A DNA stretch of 47,971 nucleotides from an uncultured bacterium (GCA_900554095.1 USGC01000001.1:1-47971), one strand, 5' to 3'; shown: positions 32,613-41,963, counted from the stretch's first letter. Numbers and translations are program-made. The notes: generated by a model not told the origin, from the sequence alone.

Positions 32613-32640
32613 TTGACAAGGATGACACAACAAATATAAT
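32613..32640 (+). promoter_or_regulatory. Sigma70-type promoter of the small exported protein
   Basis: TTGACA (32613-32618), 16-nt spacer, TATAAT (32635-32640), about 70 nt before ATG 32711. AAGAAAGGAA serves as ribosome-binding site. Confidence 0.7.
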
Positions 32641-32710
32641 AAATATAGATAGCAAATGTCAAAAATCCGTATCAATAGCCTTAAAAATTAAGAAAAAGAA
32701 AGGAATTATT

Positions 32711-33217
32711 ATGAAAAAGATTATAGCCAGCTTATTATGCTTAAGTTTTTTTAGCTTATCACCAATGACTATGGCAGCAAATACCGTACAGGTGCATACT
32801 GGCTTAAAAATTCCGCTACGAGTACAAGAAAAGCAGACAAGTAGGAATTTAGTAGCTGGTTCTAAAATAAATATGGAAATTGCCAATGATGTTTATCATG
32901 ACAATATTCTTATATTTAAAAAAGGTGATAAGGCAACGTTGAATGTTACTGATGCAAAGAAAGCTGGTTTTTTGGGTCATGCAGGAGAATTTATACTTAC
33001 TGATGGTGAAGTATATGACATCAAAGGTATAGTTCACCCTCTAGACTTTACACAAACATACACAGGTGAAGAAAAGACTTATCCAAAAGTGTTATTAACC
33101 GTAAGTGTATTCTTTTTATTCCCTCTTGCACTGTTTGGTTTTGTTAAAGGCGGACAAGCTCAAATAAATACAACTCAAATAATTAACGCACATCTAGGCG
33201 AAAGCTTCAACCTATAG
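32711..33217 (+). CDS. Small exported protein with a C-terminal hydrophobic segment
   Basis: 168 residues. Signal peptide (about 1-22, PMTMA), then a short beta domain with NILIFKKGDKATLNV, GHAGEFILTDGEVYDIKG, and a hydrophobic segment VLLTVSVFFLFPLALFGFVKGG (about 128-149) before the tail GESFNL. The order (IxxKG, GxxGxxxLxxG, hydrophobic segment, short end strand) loosely parallels the domain in the genes at 9233 and 34223, so it may be a reduced relative. Function unknown. It is the first gene right of the restriction operon, divergent from hsdM. Confidence 0.65.
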   Translation: MKKIIASLLCLSFFSLSPMTMAANTVQVHTGLKIPLRVQEKQTSRNLVAGSKINMEIANDVYHDNILIFKKGDKATLNVTDAKKAGFLGHAGEFILTDGEVYDIKGIVHPLDFTQTYTGEEKTYPKVLLTVSVFFLFPLALFGFVKGGQAQINTTQIINAHLGESFNL

Positions 33218-33240
33218 GTGTATAATTAACAACAACACAA

Positions 33241-33270
33241 AAAAAATACGCTATATTGGCGCCTTTTTTG
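33241..33270 (+). terminator. Weak hairpin with A/T flanks between convergent genes
   Basis: A run of A, a short CGC/GCG-containing stem and CCTTTTTTG lie between the two convergent genes. The stem is imperfect, so this is tentative. Confidence 0.35.
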
Positions 33271-33286
33271 TATATATTTAAAACTG

Positions 33287-34081
33287 TTAGTAGTTTATAA
33301 ATCGATATCCACGTCCTGTCGGAGATTGAGAGGAAGGGGTTGAATTATTATTTTTTCTGCCTTGCTGAACTGTACCTACCGCAACACCGAAAGATTGTTC
33401 AAATGCATTTTCAAACTTTACTTTTTCACTGAAATTTTTTATTTGGTAATATTTTCCGCCCGTCTCCATCGCAAGGCATTTAAGCTTGTCCGTGCCCCCT
33501 ACCAGCACAACATCAATAACTATATCATTACGAGAAGCCATCAATTGTTTTATATATTCACAAGGATTACCTCCACAAGTTTCTTCACCATCCGTTACAA
33601 GTACTATTTTCTTTTTGGAATTACGCTCTGTCTTAATGAATGTAAAATCATCTTCTACAACCTTACGGAGGGAATACTCTATTGGAGTTGCACCGCCGGT
33701 TTTTGCCTGATTCAAATATCGTATTACCGCAGCATTGTTATTATCTTTAAAATTTGTTTCCAGGCGCGTCGTTTTGCATGCCGACATGCCTGTCTGGTGT
33801 CCGCCAAATGTACGCAGAGCAATATAAGAACTGCTTTTCATCTTTGGAATTACATATTCTAAAGTTTCTACCGCAAGCTTTATCCAACTCCTCATACTTC
33901 CTGAATAATCAACAAGCAGTTCTATAGCATCCCCGCCAACTATCTTTTTAGGAAGCCGGCGCACAACATTTTGTTTATAAACACTGGGGGTATAAACATT
34001 GAAGCTGGTTTCGGCAGAAAAAGCAGTGTTAATACTTGATAATAATATTAAAGCCAGAGCTATTAGGGTTACTTTTTTCAT
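33287..34081 (-). CDS. Exported von Willebrand factor A-domain protein
   Basis: 264 residues. Signal peptide (about 1-22, NTAFSA), then a vWA domain with an intact metal-ion site: DYSGSM (D58, S60, S62), the Thr of GGATPIEYSL, and Asp of LVTDGEETCGG. Cysteine pairs in the domain (SACKTTR, CGGNPC, KLKCLAM) suggest periplasmic disulphides. The C-terminal 45 residues are low-complexity (KNNNSTPSSQSPTGRG). vWA proteins bind partners through a divalent metal; the partner is unknown. It is convergent with the small exported gene and divergent from the 34223 operon. Confidence 0.85.
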   Translation of the reverse strand: MKKVTLIALALILLSSINTAFSAETSFNVYTPSVYKQNVVRRLPKKIVGGDAIELLVDYSGSMRSWIKLAVETLEYVIPKMKSSSYIALRTFGGHQTGMSACKTTRLETNFKDNNNAAVIRYLNQAKTGGATPIEYSLRKVVEDDFTFIKTERNSKKKIVLVTDGEETCGGNPCEYIKQLMASRNDIVIDVVLVGGTDKLKCLAMETGGKYYQIKNFSEKVKFENAFEQSFGVAVGTVQQGRKNNNSTPSSQSPTGRGYRFINY

Positions 34082-34176
34082 AATTTGAATATAACATTTC
34101 GCCTATCTTAATTCAACTTTATGTAAATTTTATGAACTTTATATTAGACAAATCGTTAATAATTTGAAGACTTATC

Positions 34177-34205
34177 TTGCAAAGTTTAGTGTTAAAAGTT
34201 ATAAT
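34177..34205 (+). promoter_or_regulatory. Promoter of the 34.2-38.7 kb envelope operon
   Basis: TTGCAA (34177-34182), 17-nt spacer, TATAAT (34200-34205), with TAGGGA before ATG 34223. The leader RNA would be only about 10 nt. Confidence 0.7.
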
Positions 34206-34222
34206 TACCGGTAGGGAACGAT

Positions 34223-35395
34223 ATGAAAAAATTTTTTGTATTTTTGACGGCATTTATATTGTCAACCAACTTGGTCTTTGCTGTTGACATTTCTAAGCTA
34301 TACAATTTAAAGGCTTCAGACATTCAAAAAGTTAAAAAATCAACACTTTCTTTTATTAATCCTAAATACAAAGATGTAATTCTTGGCAGCGACTTTTTCA
34401 TTGTTCAACAAAAAGAACAAAACACCTACCATGTAATAATTATTAAAAAGAAAGATAACAAAGATTATTTTTACTATATGGCGAACACTGAAAACGACTT
34501 GCTGCAAAAAGCTTTATTAAAAAACCTGAAAGCCAATGATATTAAATACAGTCAAGTCTTTGACTCGAAATTAAAGAGCTTTTTTTATGGTGAAGCATAC
34601 ACTGATTTGGCTCACAGTAACGTCAATATTAACATGATAACACGCCCATCAAAACAACCCGAGCCTCCGGTTCAAAACATTACAGAGGCCCCGGTAAATT
34701 ACGATTTTAGTGATGAGGCGCAGGCAAAATTTAACCAAGCTTCAGGAATTGTAGAACTGCCAAAACCAGATAGAATAGTAAGACTTCCTGAAATTACCTC
34801 AAATACACAAAAAACTTCGCCCAAAACTCTAAATGGAGGAGTTATATATATTAACGACGGCACGAAATTCACAGCAACACTCTTATCTGATATTTCTTCT
34901 GACAGCTTGGCTAACAATGACAGAATAACTGCTGAACTTTCTGAAGACTGGGTTTTTAATAATATGTTGATTGCGCCGGAAGGAAGTATTTTAAGCGGTT
35001 ATGCAATAGAAACAAAGCCTGCTTCATTTGCAATGGGTAACGGGCAAATAGGACTTTTATTTGATGAGTTAATGACCCCTGATGGTAATATTATACCTTT
35101 AAAAACAAACAAAGTATTTATTGTAGGCAATGAACCCAGGGCACTTAACATTACAAAAAGAATAGCCGGTGGTGCTGCTATCGGTTTAGCAATCTCTGCT
35201 TTAACAATGATTGCCGGAGCAGATCCGGTCGATGCTTTAATTATGGGAGCCTCAATCGGTGCTGCCGGAGGTGCGATAAGAGTTTTAACCTCAAAAGGCG
35301 AAGAAGTAAGGCTTTTGGAGGGCTCAATGCTGGAAATACTATTGACTGAACCTTTATCTGTTCAGCCTTATATGAAAGGATCTCAATGGCTGTAA
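34223..35395 (+). CDS. Exported protein with VirB10/TrbI-like C-terminal layout
   Basis: 390 residues. Signal peptide (about 1-20, NLVFA), an N-terminal domain (about 22-135) with mixed strands, a Pro-rich linker (about 140-200), and a C-terminal domain (about 205-390) with GGVIYINDGTKFTATL, MLIAPEGSILSGY, IGLLFDELMTPDGNIIPL, a Gly/Ala-rich hydrophobic stretch (about 305-355), and LLEGSMLEILLTEPLSV. That order resembles the outer-membrane channel domain of VirB10/TrbI, and FDxLxTPDG also occurs in the gene at 9233. Its stop overlaps the next start by 10 bp. With two TonB-like neighbours it could form an envelope-spanning assembly; that is inference. Confidence 0.65.
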   Translation: MKKFFVFLTAFILSTNLVFAVDISKLYNLKASDIQKVKKSTLSFINPKYKDVILGSDFFIVQQKEQNTYHVIIIKKKDNKDYFYYMANTENDLLQKALLKNLKANDIKYSQVFDSKLKSFFYGEAYTDLAHSNVNINMITRPSKQPEPPVQNITEAPVNYDFSDEAQAKFNQASGIVELPKPDRIVRLPEITSNTQKTSPKTLNGGVIYINDGTKFTATLLSDISSDSLANNDRITAELSEDWVFNNMLIAPEGSILSGYAIETKPASFAMGNGQIGLLFDELMTPDGNIIPLKTNKVFIVGNEPRALNITKRIAGGAAIGLAISALTMIAGADPVDALIMGASIGAAGGAIRVLTSKGEEVRLLEGSMLEILLTEPLSVQPYMKGSQWL

Positions 35396-36924
35396 TCATT
35401 AGCAACAAAAATAATCAAAAAACGTTTCACGAAAAAGACTTCATAATTATTGGGTCAAATTCAGACTGTGATTATAAACTGGATTTAGATTTTGATTTAC
35501 TGATAACGGTGCAGTACGACGAAAACAGCGGTAAGTGTACTGTTATAAACAACTTTTCCAATGAAAGAATTTTATTTTGCGGAAAGCCTTTAATTGAAAA
35601 ACTTGTCATCGAAAAATTCTGTAAATTAAAAATAGAAGGCACAGACGATTTTATAGGCATAAAGCCGGCCGTTGAAATTTCGCATAACTTTACAAGTGAA
35701 TTGTCTGACAAGCTTGAAAAAAGAAAAGCAATTCTTGAAAAAAGCCGTGTTGCTATTACAAAAGAAATCGCATTTACAGTCGCAGATTTAAAGAAAAAGA
35801 TTTCTCTAAATTTTAATTCAGCAATTATTTTAAACATTGCACTTTTAATTATTTCCGTAATAGTTTCATTTGGGGTCTGCAACTATTTTACAGGGCTGCC
35901 AATCAGTGATACGGTTGCATTTTTAACCATGCCTTTTAACATAAAACTTCTTGCCATATTTTCGATTTTAACGTATGCTGTGGGACTTTCATTTAAGGCT
36001 GGTGTCTGCCTTTTGCTTCAGAACAAAGACGATAAAAAGCCTTCCTCTGTTACCGCACAAAATGTTTTAATAATAATGTCTTCGCTAATGATTTGCGCGT
36101 TCTATGGAATAAATTTAATTTATTATATGAACCCCGGAGGAAGAATAATTTATGCAATGTTAATTTCACTGTTTTTCATAAGCTTAATGCTTCTTATCGC
36201 AGCATCTTGCGGATACTTCAAATATAACGGACACAGGCTTGCACGCGAATTAGACCGCTATGAATACCGCGAAGATCTTGAACTTGTATTAAATGAATAC
36301 CAATCCTGGATTGAAATGTATATAAATAATATTGGCAATGTGAAATTAAATTATATTAAAGAAAAAATGTTTAATCTCCATATAAAAGGATTTTTTGAAA
36401 TCAGCGCCGGAATTTTAACAGCACCATTTTTGGCCTATGGTGTTTCAAATACTCTTGCAATGTGCTTTCCTGAAGCTGCCGGATGGGTAAGGATTTCAGG
36501 ATTAAGGTTTTCGCCTGTGTTTTTAATTCTTGCAACAATGCTTATAATCTTTGCGTTTTTCACTCTTTCAAACGCATTCACTAATATAAGAAAAATTGCA
36601 GGTTCTGATGTCATTAAGCTGGACGGCTTCAGAAATTATCTTTTATCAGGCGTCGATATTTTCGGAATTGAAAACGTCAGAGCGCTTCAGGCTGAAAAAA
36701 ACAGGCTTTTTGTAATTGGAATTTCTATAATATTTATAGAGTTTACTATGAATACATCCTATTTTATGACTGAAATAGGCGCTGATTTAAACGGGATTTT
36801 GCTGAGTATCGTGGCGGCACTTGTGCCTACAGCGCTTCTTGTCGCTGAAACCTACATGCTTTCAAAAACCAACTATGAAATATTTGCAAGCGATTCTCTA
36901 ATCGCAAAACTGGATAAAAAATGA
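35386..36924 (+). CDS. Multipass membrane protein with FHA-like N-terminal domain
   Basis: 512 residues. The first 95 residues look like a forkhead-associated fold: FIIIGSNSDCDYKLDLDFDLLITVQYDENSGKCTVINN, then RILFCGKPL. FHA domains bind phosphothreonine, but the usual Arg and Ser of the binding loops are not obvious, so it may be a structural variant. A helical linker is followed by about eight hydrophobic segments in two clusters (about 145-270 and 345-500). Not recognised as a transporter. It overlaps the genes on both sides (10 and 4 bp), so it is translated together with them. Confidence 0.6.
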   Translation: MAVIISNKNNQKTFHEKDFIIIGSNSDCDYKLDLDFDLLITVQYDENSGKCTVINNFSNERILFCGKPLIEKLVIEKFCKLKIEGTDDFIGIKPAVEISHNFTSELSDKLEKRKAILEKSRVAITKEIAFTVADLKKKISLNFNSAIILNIALLIISVIVSFGVCNYFTGLPISDTVAFLTMPFNIKLLAIFSILTYAVGLSFKAGVCLLLQNKDDKKPSSVTAQNVLIIMSSLMICAFYGINLIYYMNPGGRIIYAMLISLFFISLMLLIAASCGYFKYNGHRLARELDRYEYREDLELVLNEYQSWIEMYINNIGNVKLNYIKEKMFNLHIKGFFEISAGILTAPFLAYGVSNTLAMCFPEAAGWVRISGLRFSPVFLILATMLIIFAFFTLSNAFTNIRKIAGSDVIKLDGFRNYLLSGVDIFGIENVRALQAEKNRLFVIGISIIFIEFTMNTSYFMTEIGADLNGILLSIVAALVPTALLVAETYMLSKTNYEIFASDSLIAKLDKK

Positions 36925-37784
36925 TAAGAACTTATACAACCATAATTTTAATAATTTTGACAGTCATAACTTTGACCGCAGCTGCTCTTAAACCTAAATT
37001 ATATAAGCCGGTTCAGTTTGTTTTGACTGATTTCAAAGTTGAAAATACGGTTAATGCTGAAAGAAAATCTCTAAAGGTAGAAATACCAAGCGAACAAACT
37101 TCCAAAACTGAAGAAAAAACTATTAAACTTCAGCCTCAATCAGAGGAAAAAACAACAAAAATAATCCAATCTCAAAACACAAAACCCGTTCAAAAAACAA
37201 TAACTACAAGCAAAGTAGAACAAACTAAAAACGTAATGTCAGTAAAACAATCGGCAGCACCGCAGCAGTCAAAAACTGTTCAAACAACACTCCCTCAAAG
37301 TCAAATAAAGCTCCCGCCCTCAATACAACAAACAATAAACAAAACAGAAACCATTAAAACCGTTACACAGCCAAAGGTTAAGCAAACAACACAACCAAAA
37401 GAAATTGAAATAGAAAATAAACCCTTAACAGCCCAAGAAGAAATAATTGTTTGGAATAAATGGAGAAGCGACTTACAAAATAAAATTATGCGGGATTCTA
37501 AAGTGCATGCGCCTTTAGGTACAACATTCAAATTTTCTTTCACAGTTGACCGTGCCGGACGGATTTCTAATCTAAGGGTTTGGTCTAACACGCCGGCTTA
37601 CAATACTATTGCAATCAATATGATAAAACCCGTTATTCTCGGCTATCAAGGTACAAGTATCTTAAATTTCCCGCCAAGAACAAAAAGAATTATTACCAAC
37701 GTTAACGGAGGATTTGTAATCTCTACTAGCAACAAATTCAGTTCACCCAGCGATTTTTCAGATATAGAAAAAGTAAGAAATTGA
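36921..37784 (+). CDS. TonB-like protein with single membrane anchor
   Basis: 287 residues. One N-terminal membrane helix (about 5-25, TTIILIILTVITLTAAAL), a long Lys/Gln/Thr/Pro-rich linker (about 45-170) and a C-terminal TonB/TolA-like domain (about 175-265): VWNKWRSDLQNKIMRD, GTTFKFSFTVDRAGRISNLRVWSNT, AINMIKPVI. TonB proteins span the periplasm and couple inner-membrane energy to outer-membrane proteins. No ExbB/ExbD genes are nearby. ATG overlaps the upstream stop (ATGA). A second TonB-like gene follows. Confidence 0.75.
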   Translation: MIRTYTTIILIILTVITLTAAALKPKLYKPVQFVLTDFKVENTVNAERKSLKVEIPSEQTSKTEEKTIKLQPQSEEKTTKIIQSQNTKPVQKTITTSKVEQTKNVMSVKQSAAPQQSKTVQTTLPQSQIKLPPSIQQTINKTETIKTVTQPKVKQTTQPKEIEIENKPLTAQEEIIVWNKWRSDLQNKIMRDSKVHAPLGTTFKFSFTVDRAGRISNLRVWSNTPAYNTIAINMIKPVILGYQGTSILNFPPRTKRIITNVNGGFVISTSNKFSSPSDFSDIEKVRN

Positions 37785-37794
37785 GGTTAAAAAA

Positions 37795-38664
37795 ATGTTT
37801 AAATGTTCAGAATGCAGCGAAGAATATCAAATAAAACCGGATTATTGCAAATGCGGCAATGATATTTTTATAGAAATAGAACCGCCTAAGCAAGAAAAAA
37901 CTTCCTATAAAGAATTTGCTATACCGGTAATCTCTTTACAAAAAATATTTCCTATTGCATTTTTTATATTTTGTATTATTCTTGCAATTCTTCCCTGGAC
38001 AATGACACAAACGCCTCAAAAGTCTTCACCGATACAAAAACAGCCTGCTCAAACTGTTAAAAATATTCCATCCATAGAGCAGCTATGGCAAGAGCCAAAA
38101 ATCGCAGAACCGGTACACATGCCAAAACCGACGCCACAACAGGTACCACTCGAAGCGGACGTAACAATCCCTCAAAAGCAAAAGGTTACACCTACACCGC
38201 TGCCGCAAAAACCAAAAGAACAAAAAATTGAAAAAAAACAGCCTAAACCTAGCATTCAAAAAAATGTTGCAGTTCCTGCAAACTCGCAGCGGCAGGTAAA
38301 ACTTCCTCAGCCCAAAACACAGCCAAATGGGCAAAATGTTTCAACTGAAATTAAAAAAATGGATGCCAGAGAATTTTTAAATTACAAAGGTGCCGTTAGA
38401 AATGCCCTCTTAGCCAGATTAAACCTTGCTGCCGTAAAAGGTGAAGGGGAATGTCTTATTGAATTTTCTGTTGACAATTCGGGGAAACTCTTAAATCGCC
38501 GTTTTATTTCACAATCCTCTAACAAATCTGTTAATGATGAAGTCTACTACATGTTAATGCGGCTTCCACGCTTTAAAAAACCTCCACAATATTACAATGG
38601 AGAAAAAATCCGCTTCAAAATTTATCTTAACAACGGGTATTACGAAATCAGCTACGTTAACTAA
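37795..38664 (+). CDS. Zinc-ribbon-membrane-TonB-like fusion protein
   Basis: 289 residues. An N-terminal cytoplasmic zinc-ribbon (C4, C7, C18, C20 in FKCSECSEEYQIKPDYCKCG), one membrane helix (about 47-66, IAFFIFCIILAILPWTM), a Pro/Lys/Gln-rich linker (about 75-185), and a TonB C-terminal-type domain (about 195-289): FLNYKGAVRNALLARLNLAA, CLIEFSVDNSGKLLNRRFISQSS, YYMLMRLPRFKKPP. A zinc ribbon on the cytoplasmic face of a TonB-like protein is unusual and hints at sensing or docking. GAGG precedes the ATG. Last gene of the operon; its stop overlaps the convergent glycosyltransferase by 4 bp. Confidence 0.72.
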   Translation: MFKCSECSEEYQIKPDYCKCGNDIFIEIEPPKQEKTSYKEFAIPVISLQKIFPIAFFIFCIILAILPWTMTQTPQKSSPIQKQPAQTVKNIPSIEQLWQEPKIAEPVHMPKPTPQQVPLEADVTIPQKQKVTPTPLPQKPKEQKIEKKQPKPSIQKNVAVPANSQRQVKLPQPKTQPNGQNVSTEIKKMDAREFLNYKGAVRNALLARLNLAAVKGEGECLIEFSVDNSGKLLNRRFISQSSNKSVNDEVYYMLMRLPRFKKPPQYYNGEKIRFKIYLNNGYYEISYVN

Positions 38665-39632
38665 TGTTTAAAAAAATCAAAAAATGATTTTTTCTTTCCT
38701 AAAACTTTGTTATAACGCCTTTTAGTTTTAGCAGTTGCGTAACTATTATTAGAAATATCTATATTTTTAAATACTTCAACGGTCTTTGCACGAAATTCAT
38801 CCTTAAAATTGTCAGGCACAAAGCCATCCAGCCAACTGAATAATGTATTAATTTTATAACAATCCAGTATTTTTTTAATATCATTTTGAATGTTTTCAGG
38901 GAAAGAATTCTTATTCACAAACTTTGTCGTTTCTGAAAGCACTTTGAAAATATCAAACATTGCATTAGTTGAGAAAGCTGTACACATGATTGAATTTTTG
39001 TTAATCCTATAGTAATAAGTAACAGAACTTTCGGTTACAATCACAGATGCAGAAAAAATTATAAGAAATGTAAAAAAATTATCTTCAAATTTCATACCTG
39101 TAGGAAACTTCAGTCCGGTATTTTTGATGAATTCTCGTTTGTAAATTTTGTTCCATACAACGACAGAATGCGTAAATTTCTGTTTATCATTAATTGAAGA
39201 AATTACATTTTTATCAAGAGCAAATGTCTTTTTTGAAAGATAATTATCTTTTATAAACTTACCTTCCTGATAATATTCAATGTTACCTGCAGCAATATCT
39301 GCTTTGTTAAAGGTAGCTTTTTCGTAAAGCTTTTCGTAAAAATCTCTTGAAATCCAGTCATCAGAATCTACAAAAGATATATATTCACCCTTTGCAAGCT
39401 CCAAACCTTTATTTCTCGCTGAACTTATCCCGGCATTTTCTTGAGAATAAACAATAATTCTTTTGTCATTTCTTGCATAATCATTTAATATATCAAGCGA
39501 ATTATCTGTTGAGCCGTCATTAATACAAATGATTTCAATATCGCTCAAGGTTTGATTGACAAGGCTGTCGAGACAATCTTTCAAAAAAACTTGTACATTA
39601 TAAACAGGAACTATTACACTAATTTTCGGCAT
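38661..39632 (-). CDS. Family 2 glycosyltransferase
   Basis: 323 residues, GT-A fold: KISVIVPVYNVQVFLKDCLDSLVNQTLSDIEIICINDGSTDNS, SSARNKGLELAKGEYISFVDSDDW (DxD) and a C-terminal helical half. Such enzymes add single sugars to surface polysaccharide or lipid-linked oligosaccharide. ATG 39632 is preferred because GAGG lies just upstream; the ATG at 39644 belongs to the same frame but overlaps more with the gene before. It overlaps the preceding membrane-protein gene by 14 bp, so the two form one operon. Confidence 0.9.
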   Translation of the reverse strand: MPKISVIVPVYNVQVFLKDCLDSLVNQTLSDIEIICINDGSTDNSLDILNDYARNDKRIIVYSQENAGISSARNKGLELAKGEYISFVDSDDWISRDFYEKLYEKATFNKADIAAGNIEYYQEGKFIKDNYLSKKTFALDKNVISSINDKQKFTHSVVVWNKIYKREFIKNTGLKFPTGMKFEDNFFTFLIIFSASVIVTESSVTYYYRINKNSIMCTAFSTNAMFDIFKVLSETTKFVNKNSFPENIQNDIKKILDCYKINTLFSWLDGFVPDNFKDEFRAKTVEVFKNIDISNNSYATAKTKRRYNKVLGKKKSFFDFFKH

Positions 39633-41868
39633 GTTTTTCCTCATTTATTTTATTATTCTGATTTTCATAAACGTAATAAATCCAATATTGATCGTTTGGG
39701 CCGGCATCTCTGCGTTCGATAGCATTTTTCAAAATCTTTAGCTTATCAATTTCTTTTAAATTATTTTTCTTATAGTAATTTTCTGTAAACACACATCTTA
39801 CAAAACAAGGCTGAATATCAGGATTATTCACATCTGCAATTGCCATGCCGGAATTATCATAATAAAAACACGGATTATCCTCATTTTTGCGATAATAGAC
39901 AGTACCGGAATTCGGATTCACATAAACGTCATTTTTTCGATCCTCATAAAGTTTAACATTACTAGCATACTGGTGGTTAAGCATTACGACAAGCATATTA
40001 TATTTGCTCAAATCAATATTTTCTATATCTTCCATCAGACCAAAATCAATATGATATCCTGATAGATTGAGAAGGTTAGTCTGAAGCAAATCTTCTGCAT
40101 TGTTTGGGAAATATAGAATTTTAGTGTCTTTCCCGTACTTTTTAAAATAATTTCTAATTACGCACGGACTGTCTACAAAAGGCAGTTTTTTAATAAGCTC
40201 AGGAGATTGCTCAACTTGCGGAACAAAGTTGGAACAGCTTGCAACGTTGCGAATTTCGGCCACAGTTGCTCCTGCTTTAAAATACTTTATAATACGGTTA
40301 AACGGTCTTGCCCACAGGTGTGTTGACACAAGTGTCATATAAAACATTGCAAATAAAACTATAATAAATTTTCCCAATGAATTTCTCTTGAAATAAGACC
40401 ATACAAGAACAGGCGACGATACAACACAGAAGAATATCAAAAATCTTATACTGAATATCATATATTGCAGCTGATATGACATAACTGCAATATTAATAAA
40501 CAACAGTAGCGCGAATGCTGCGATAAAATACACCTGCCTGTTATGTTTAAAAATCGGTTTTATTAAAGCCCACAGCCAGCACGGTAAATAAACAAGAAAA
40601 CCCAAAACGCCCAAACCCATTAATGGTTCCAATAAGGACTGATTTAAGTTTTTGTTGCTGGGATTGTATATACCATCAGTTATATCCGACAAATTCATGA
40701 AGGATAAAAACGCATCTCTTACCGCCAAAATCTTTCCTCCAAAGTATTCCCCCCAGTGAAATCCGGTAAAGTCAAAAAATAAAAATAAATATTTAGTGAA
40801 ATTCGCAGGTATTGCCCTAAGTCCCTGATGGTTGCTGTGAGCCTGCAAAAATGCTGGACTTCCTATAAAATTTCCATAATTTATAAAGTTTAAAACATAG
40901 TTATAAAATGAAAATATTAAAAAGTTCAAAGTTCCGAAAATCAAAAACAGCAAAAACAATCGGTAAAACTCTTTTTTTCTATAATAAATTCCGAGCCCTA
41001 TCATAAAAAGTCCAACACCCGGAACCGCCATAAAAGCAGTTGATTTTGTTCCTAAAGCTAGAGCATACGCTAATGCTGAAAAAAATACAGGAACTATTCT
41101 TTTTTCTTTCAACGCCGTCCAATATAGGTAAATACTTGAAAACACGAGCCCTGCAACTATCATATCTGTTTCGGTTCCGGTTGACTGCACAATCACGCCC
41201 GCAAACGAAGACAGCATAAAAATGCACCATAATCTTACTCGCATTGAGAATTTTAAAATCCTTAATACTCCATAAAGAGAAAGAATTGAAAGAATATAAC
41301 CGCTGAATGCAAAAAAGCCGAAAAATGCAAGCCGTTTTGTAAACAAAATTACCCAAGCATACAGAATTTCTGAATTAATAGGGAGAAGAAGATTTCTTGA
41401 ATCCGCAATTGTAAAATGATCTAAAGAACGGTTCAAAATCCAAAAAGTGCTTCTCAACACATGATATGAGCCTGCATCCGCATTTACAACAGGCATAATC
41501 GTCATCAAAAACAGCGATACGCCGATAAACACACACCAGCCCACAAATAGTACAATCAAATATTTATCAAGTTTTAATGCGTTAAAAAATTGATTAAAAA
41601 AGCCTTTTACAGATATACTATATAAGGGTTTCGCGCTTTTTTTCCACAGATAAGCAGCGCCCAAAAGCATTATGACATTCAAAATCAGAATCCCCGGCAC
41701 TGAAATCGCTTTAAACAAAGATAAAATTTCTACGCTTAGCACCACTTGCGCAAAAGCACTTAGTAATATATATATTATCCCTTCTATAGAATTATTTTTC
41801 GCATAAGCGCTTGCAATAAAATACGAAGCAAGAAAAACTAAAATTAACGATATAAAAAATAAAATCAT
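39619..41868 (-). CDS. GT-C-like multipass membrane glycosyltransferase
   Basis: 749 residues with about 12-13 membrane segments in the first 530 and a soluble C-terminal domain (about 550-749). An acidic motif in the first large periplasmic loop, VVNADAGSYHVLRSTFW, fits the catalytic Asp of GT-C enzymes that use lipid-linked sugars (ArnT/PMT/family-39-like), and STGTETDMIVAGL is a second conserved-looking site. ATG 41868 follows AGGGAGAAGG; the in-frame upstream start (41898) has no ribosome-binding site. It probably glycosylates a lipid or protein outside the inner membrane. Sugar and acceptor are unknown. Confidence 0.7.
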   Translation of the reverse strand: MILFFISLILVFLASYFIASAYAKNNSIEGIIYILLSAFAQVVLSVEILSLFKAISVPGILILNVIMLLGAAYLWKKSAKPLYSISVKGFFNQFFNALKLDKYLIVLFVGWCVFIGVSLFLMTIMPVVNADAGSYHVLRSTFWILNRSLDHFTIADSRNLLLPINSEILYAWVILFTKRLAFFGFFAFSGYILSILSLYGVLRILKFSMRVRLWCIFMLSSFAGVIVQSTGTETDMIVAGLVFSSIYLYWTALKEKRIVPVFFSALAYALALGTKSTAFMAVPGVGLFMIGLGIYYRKKEFYRLFLLFLIFGTLNFLIFSFYNYVLNFINYGNFIGSPAFLQAHSNHQGLRAIPANFTKYLFLFFDFTGFHWGEYFGGKILAVRDAFLSFMNLSDITDGIYNPSNKNLNQSLLEPLMGLGVLGFLVYLPCWLWALIKPIFKHNRQVYFIAAFALLLFINIAVMSYQLQYMIFSIRFLIFFCVVSSPVLVWSYFKRNSLGKFIIVLFAMFYMTLVSTHLWARPFNRIIKYFKAGATVAEIRNVASCSNFVPQVEQSPELIKKLPFVDSPCVIRNYFKKYGKDTKILYFPNNAEDLLQTNLLNLSGYHIDFGLMEDIENIDLSKYNMLVVMLNHQYASNVKLYEDRKNDVYVNPNSGTVYYRKNEDNPCFYYDNSGMAIADVNNPDIQPCFVRCVFTENYYKKNNLKEIDKLKILKNAIERRDAGPNDQYWIYYVYENQNNKINEEKHAEN

Positions 41869-41934
41869 ACCTTCTCCCTCTAGATAAAATCGTAACAAAA
41901 CCGTTATATTTTTGCAAGAAAAAACAATTTATGC

Positions 41935-41963
41935 TTTACAAAAAAACATTTCTTTTGTAAGAT
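41935..41963 (+). promoter_or_regulatory. Promoter of a small terminated transcript
   Basis: TTTACA (41935-41940), 17-nt spacer, TAAGAT (41958-41963), 9 nt before ATG 41973. It faces away from the GT-C gene. Confidence 0.5.

Noticed and set aside
33362..33862. A 166-residue plus-strand ORF opposite the von Willebrand A gene
   Set aside because: Antisense shadow of an intact vWA domain; no start signals.
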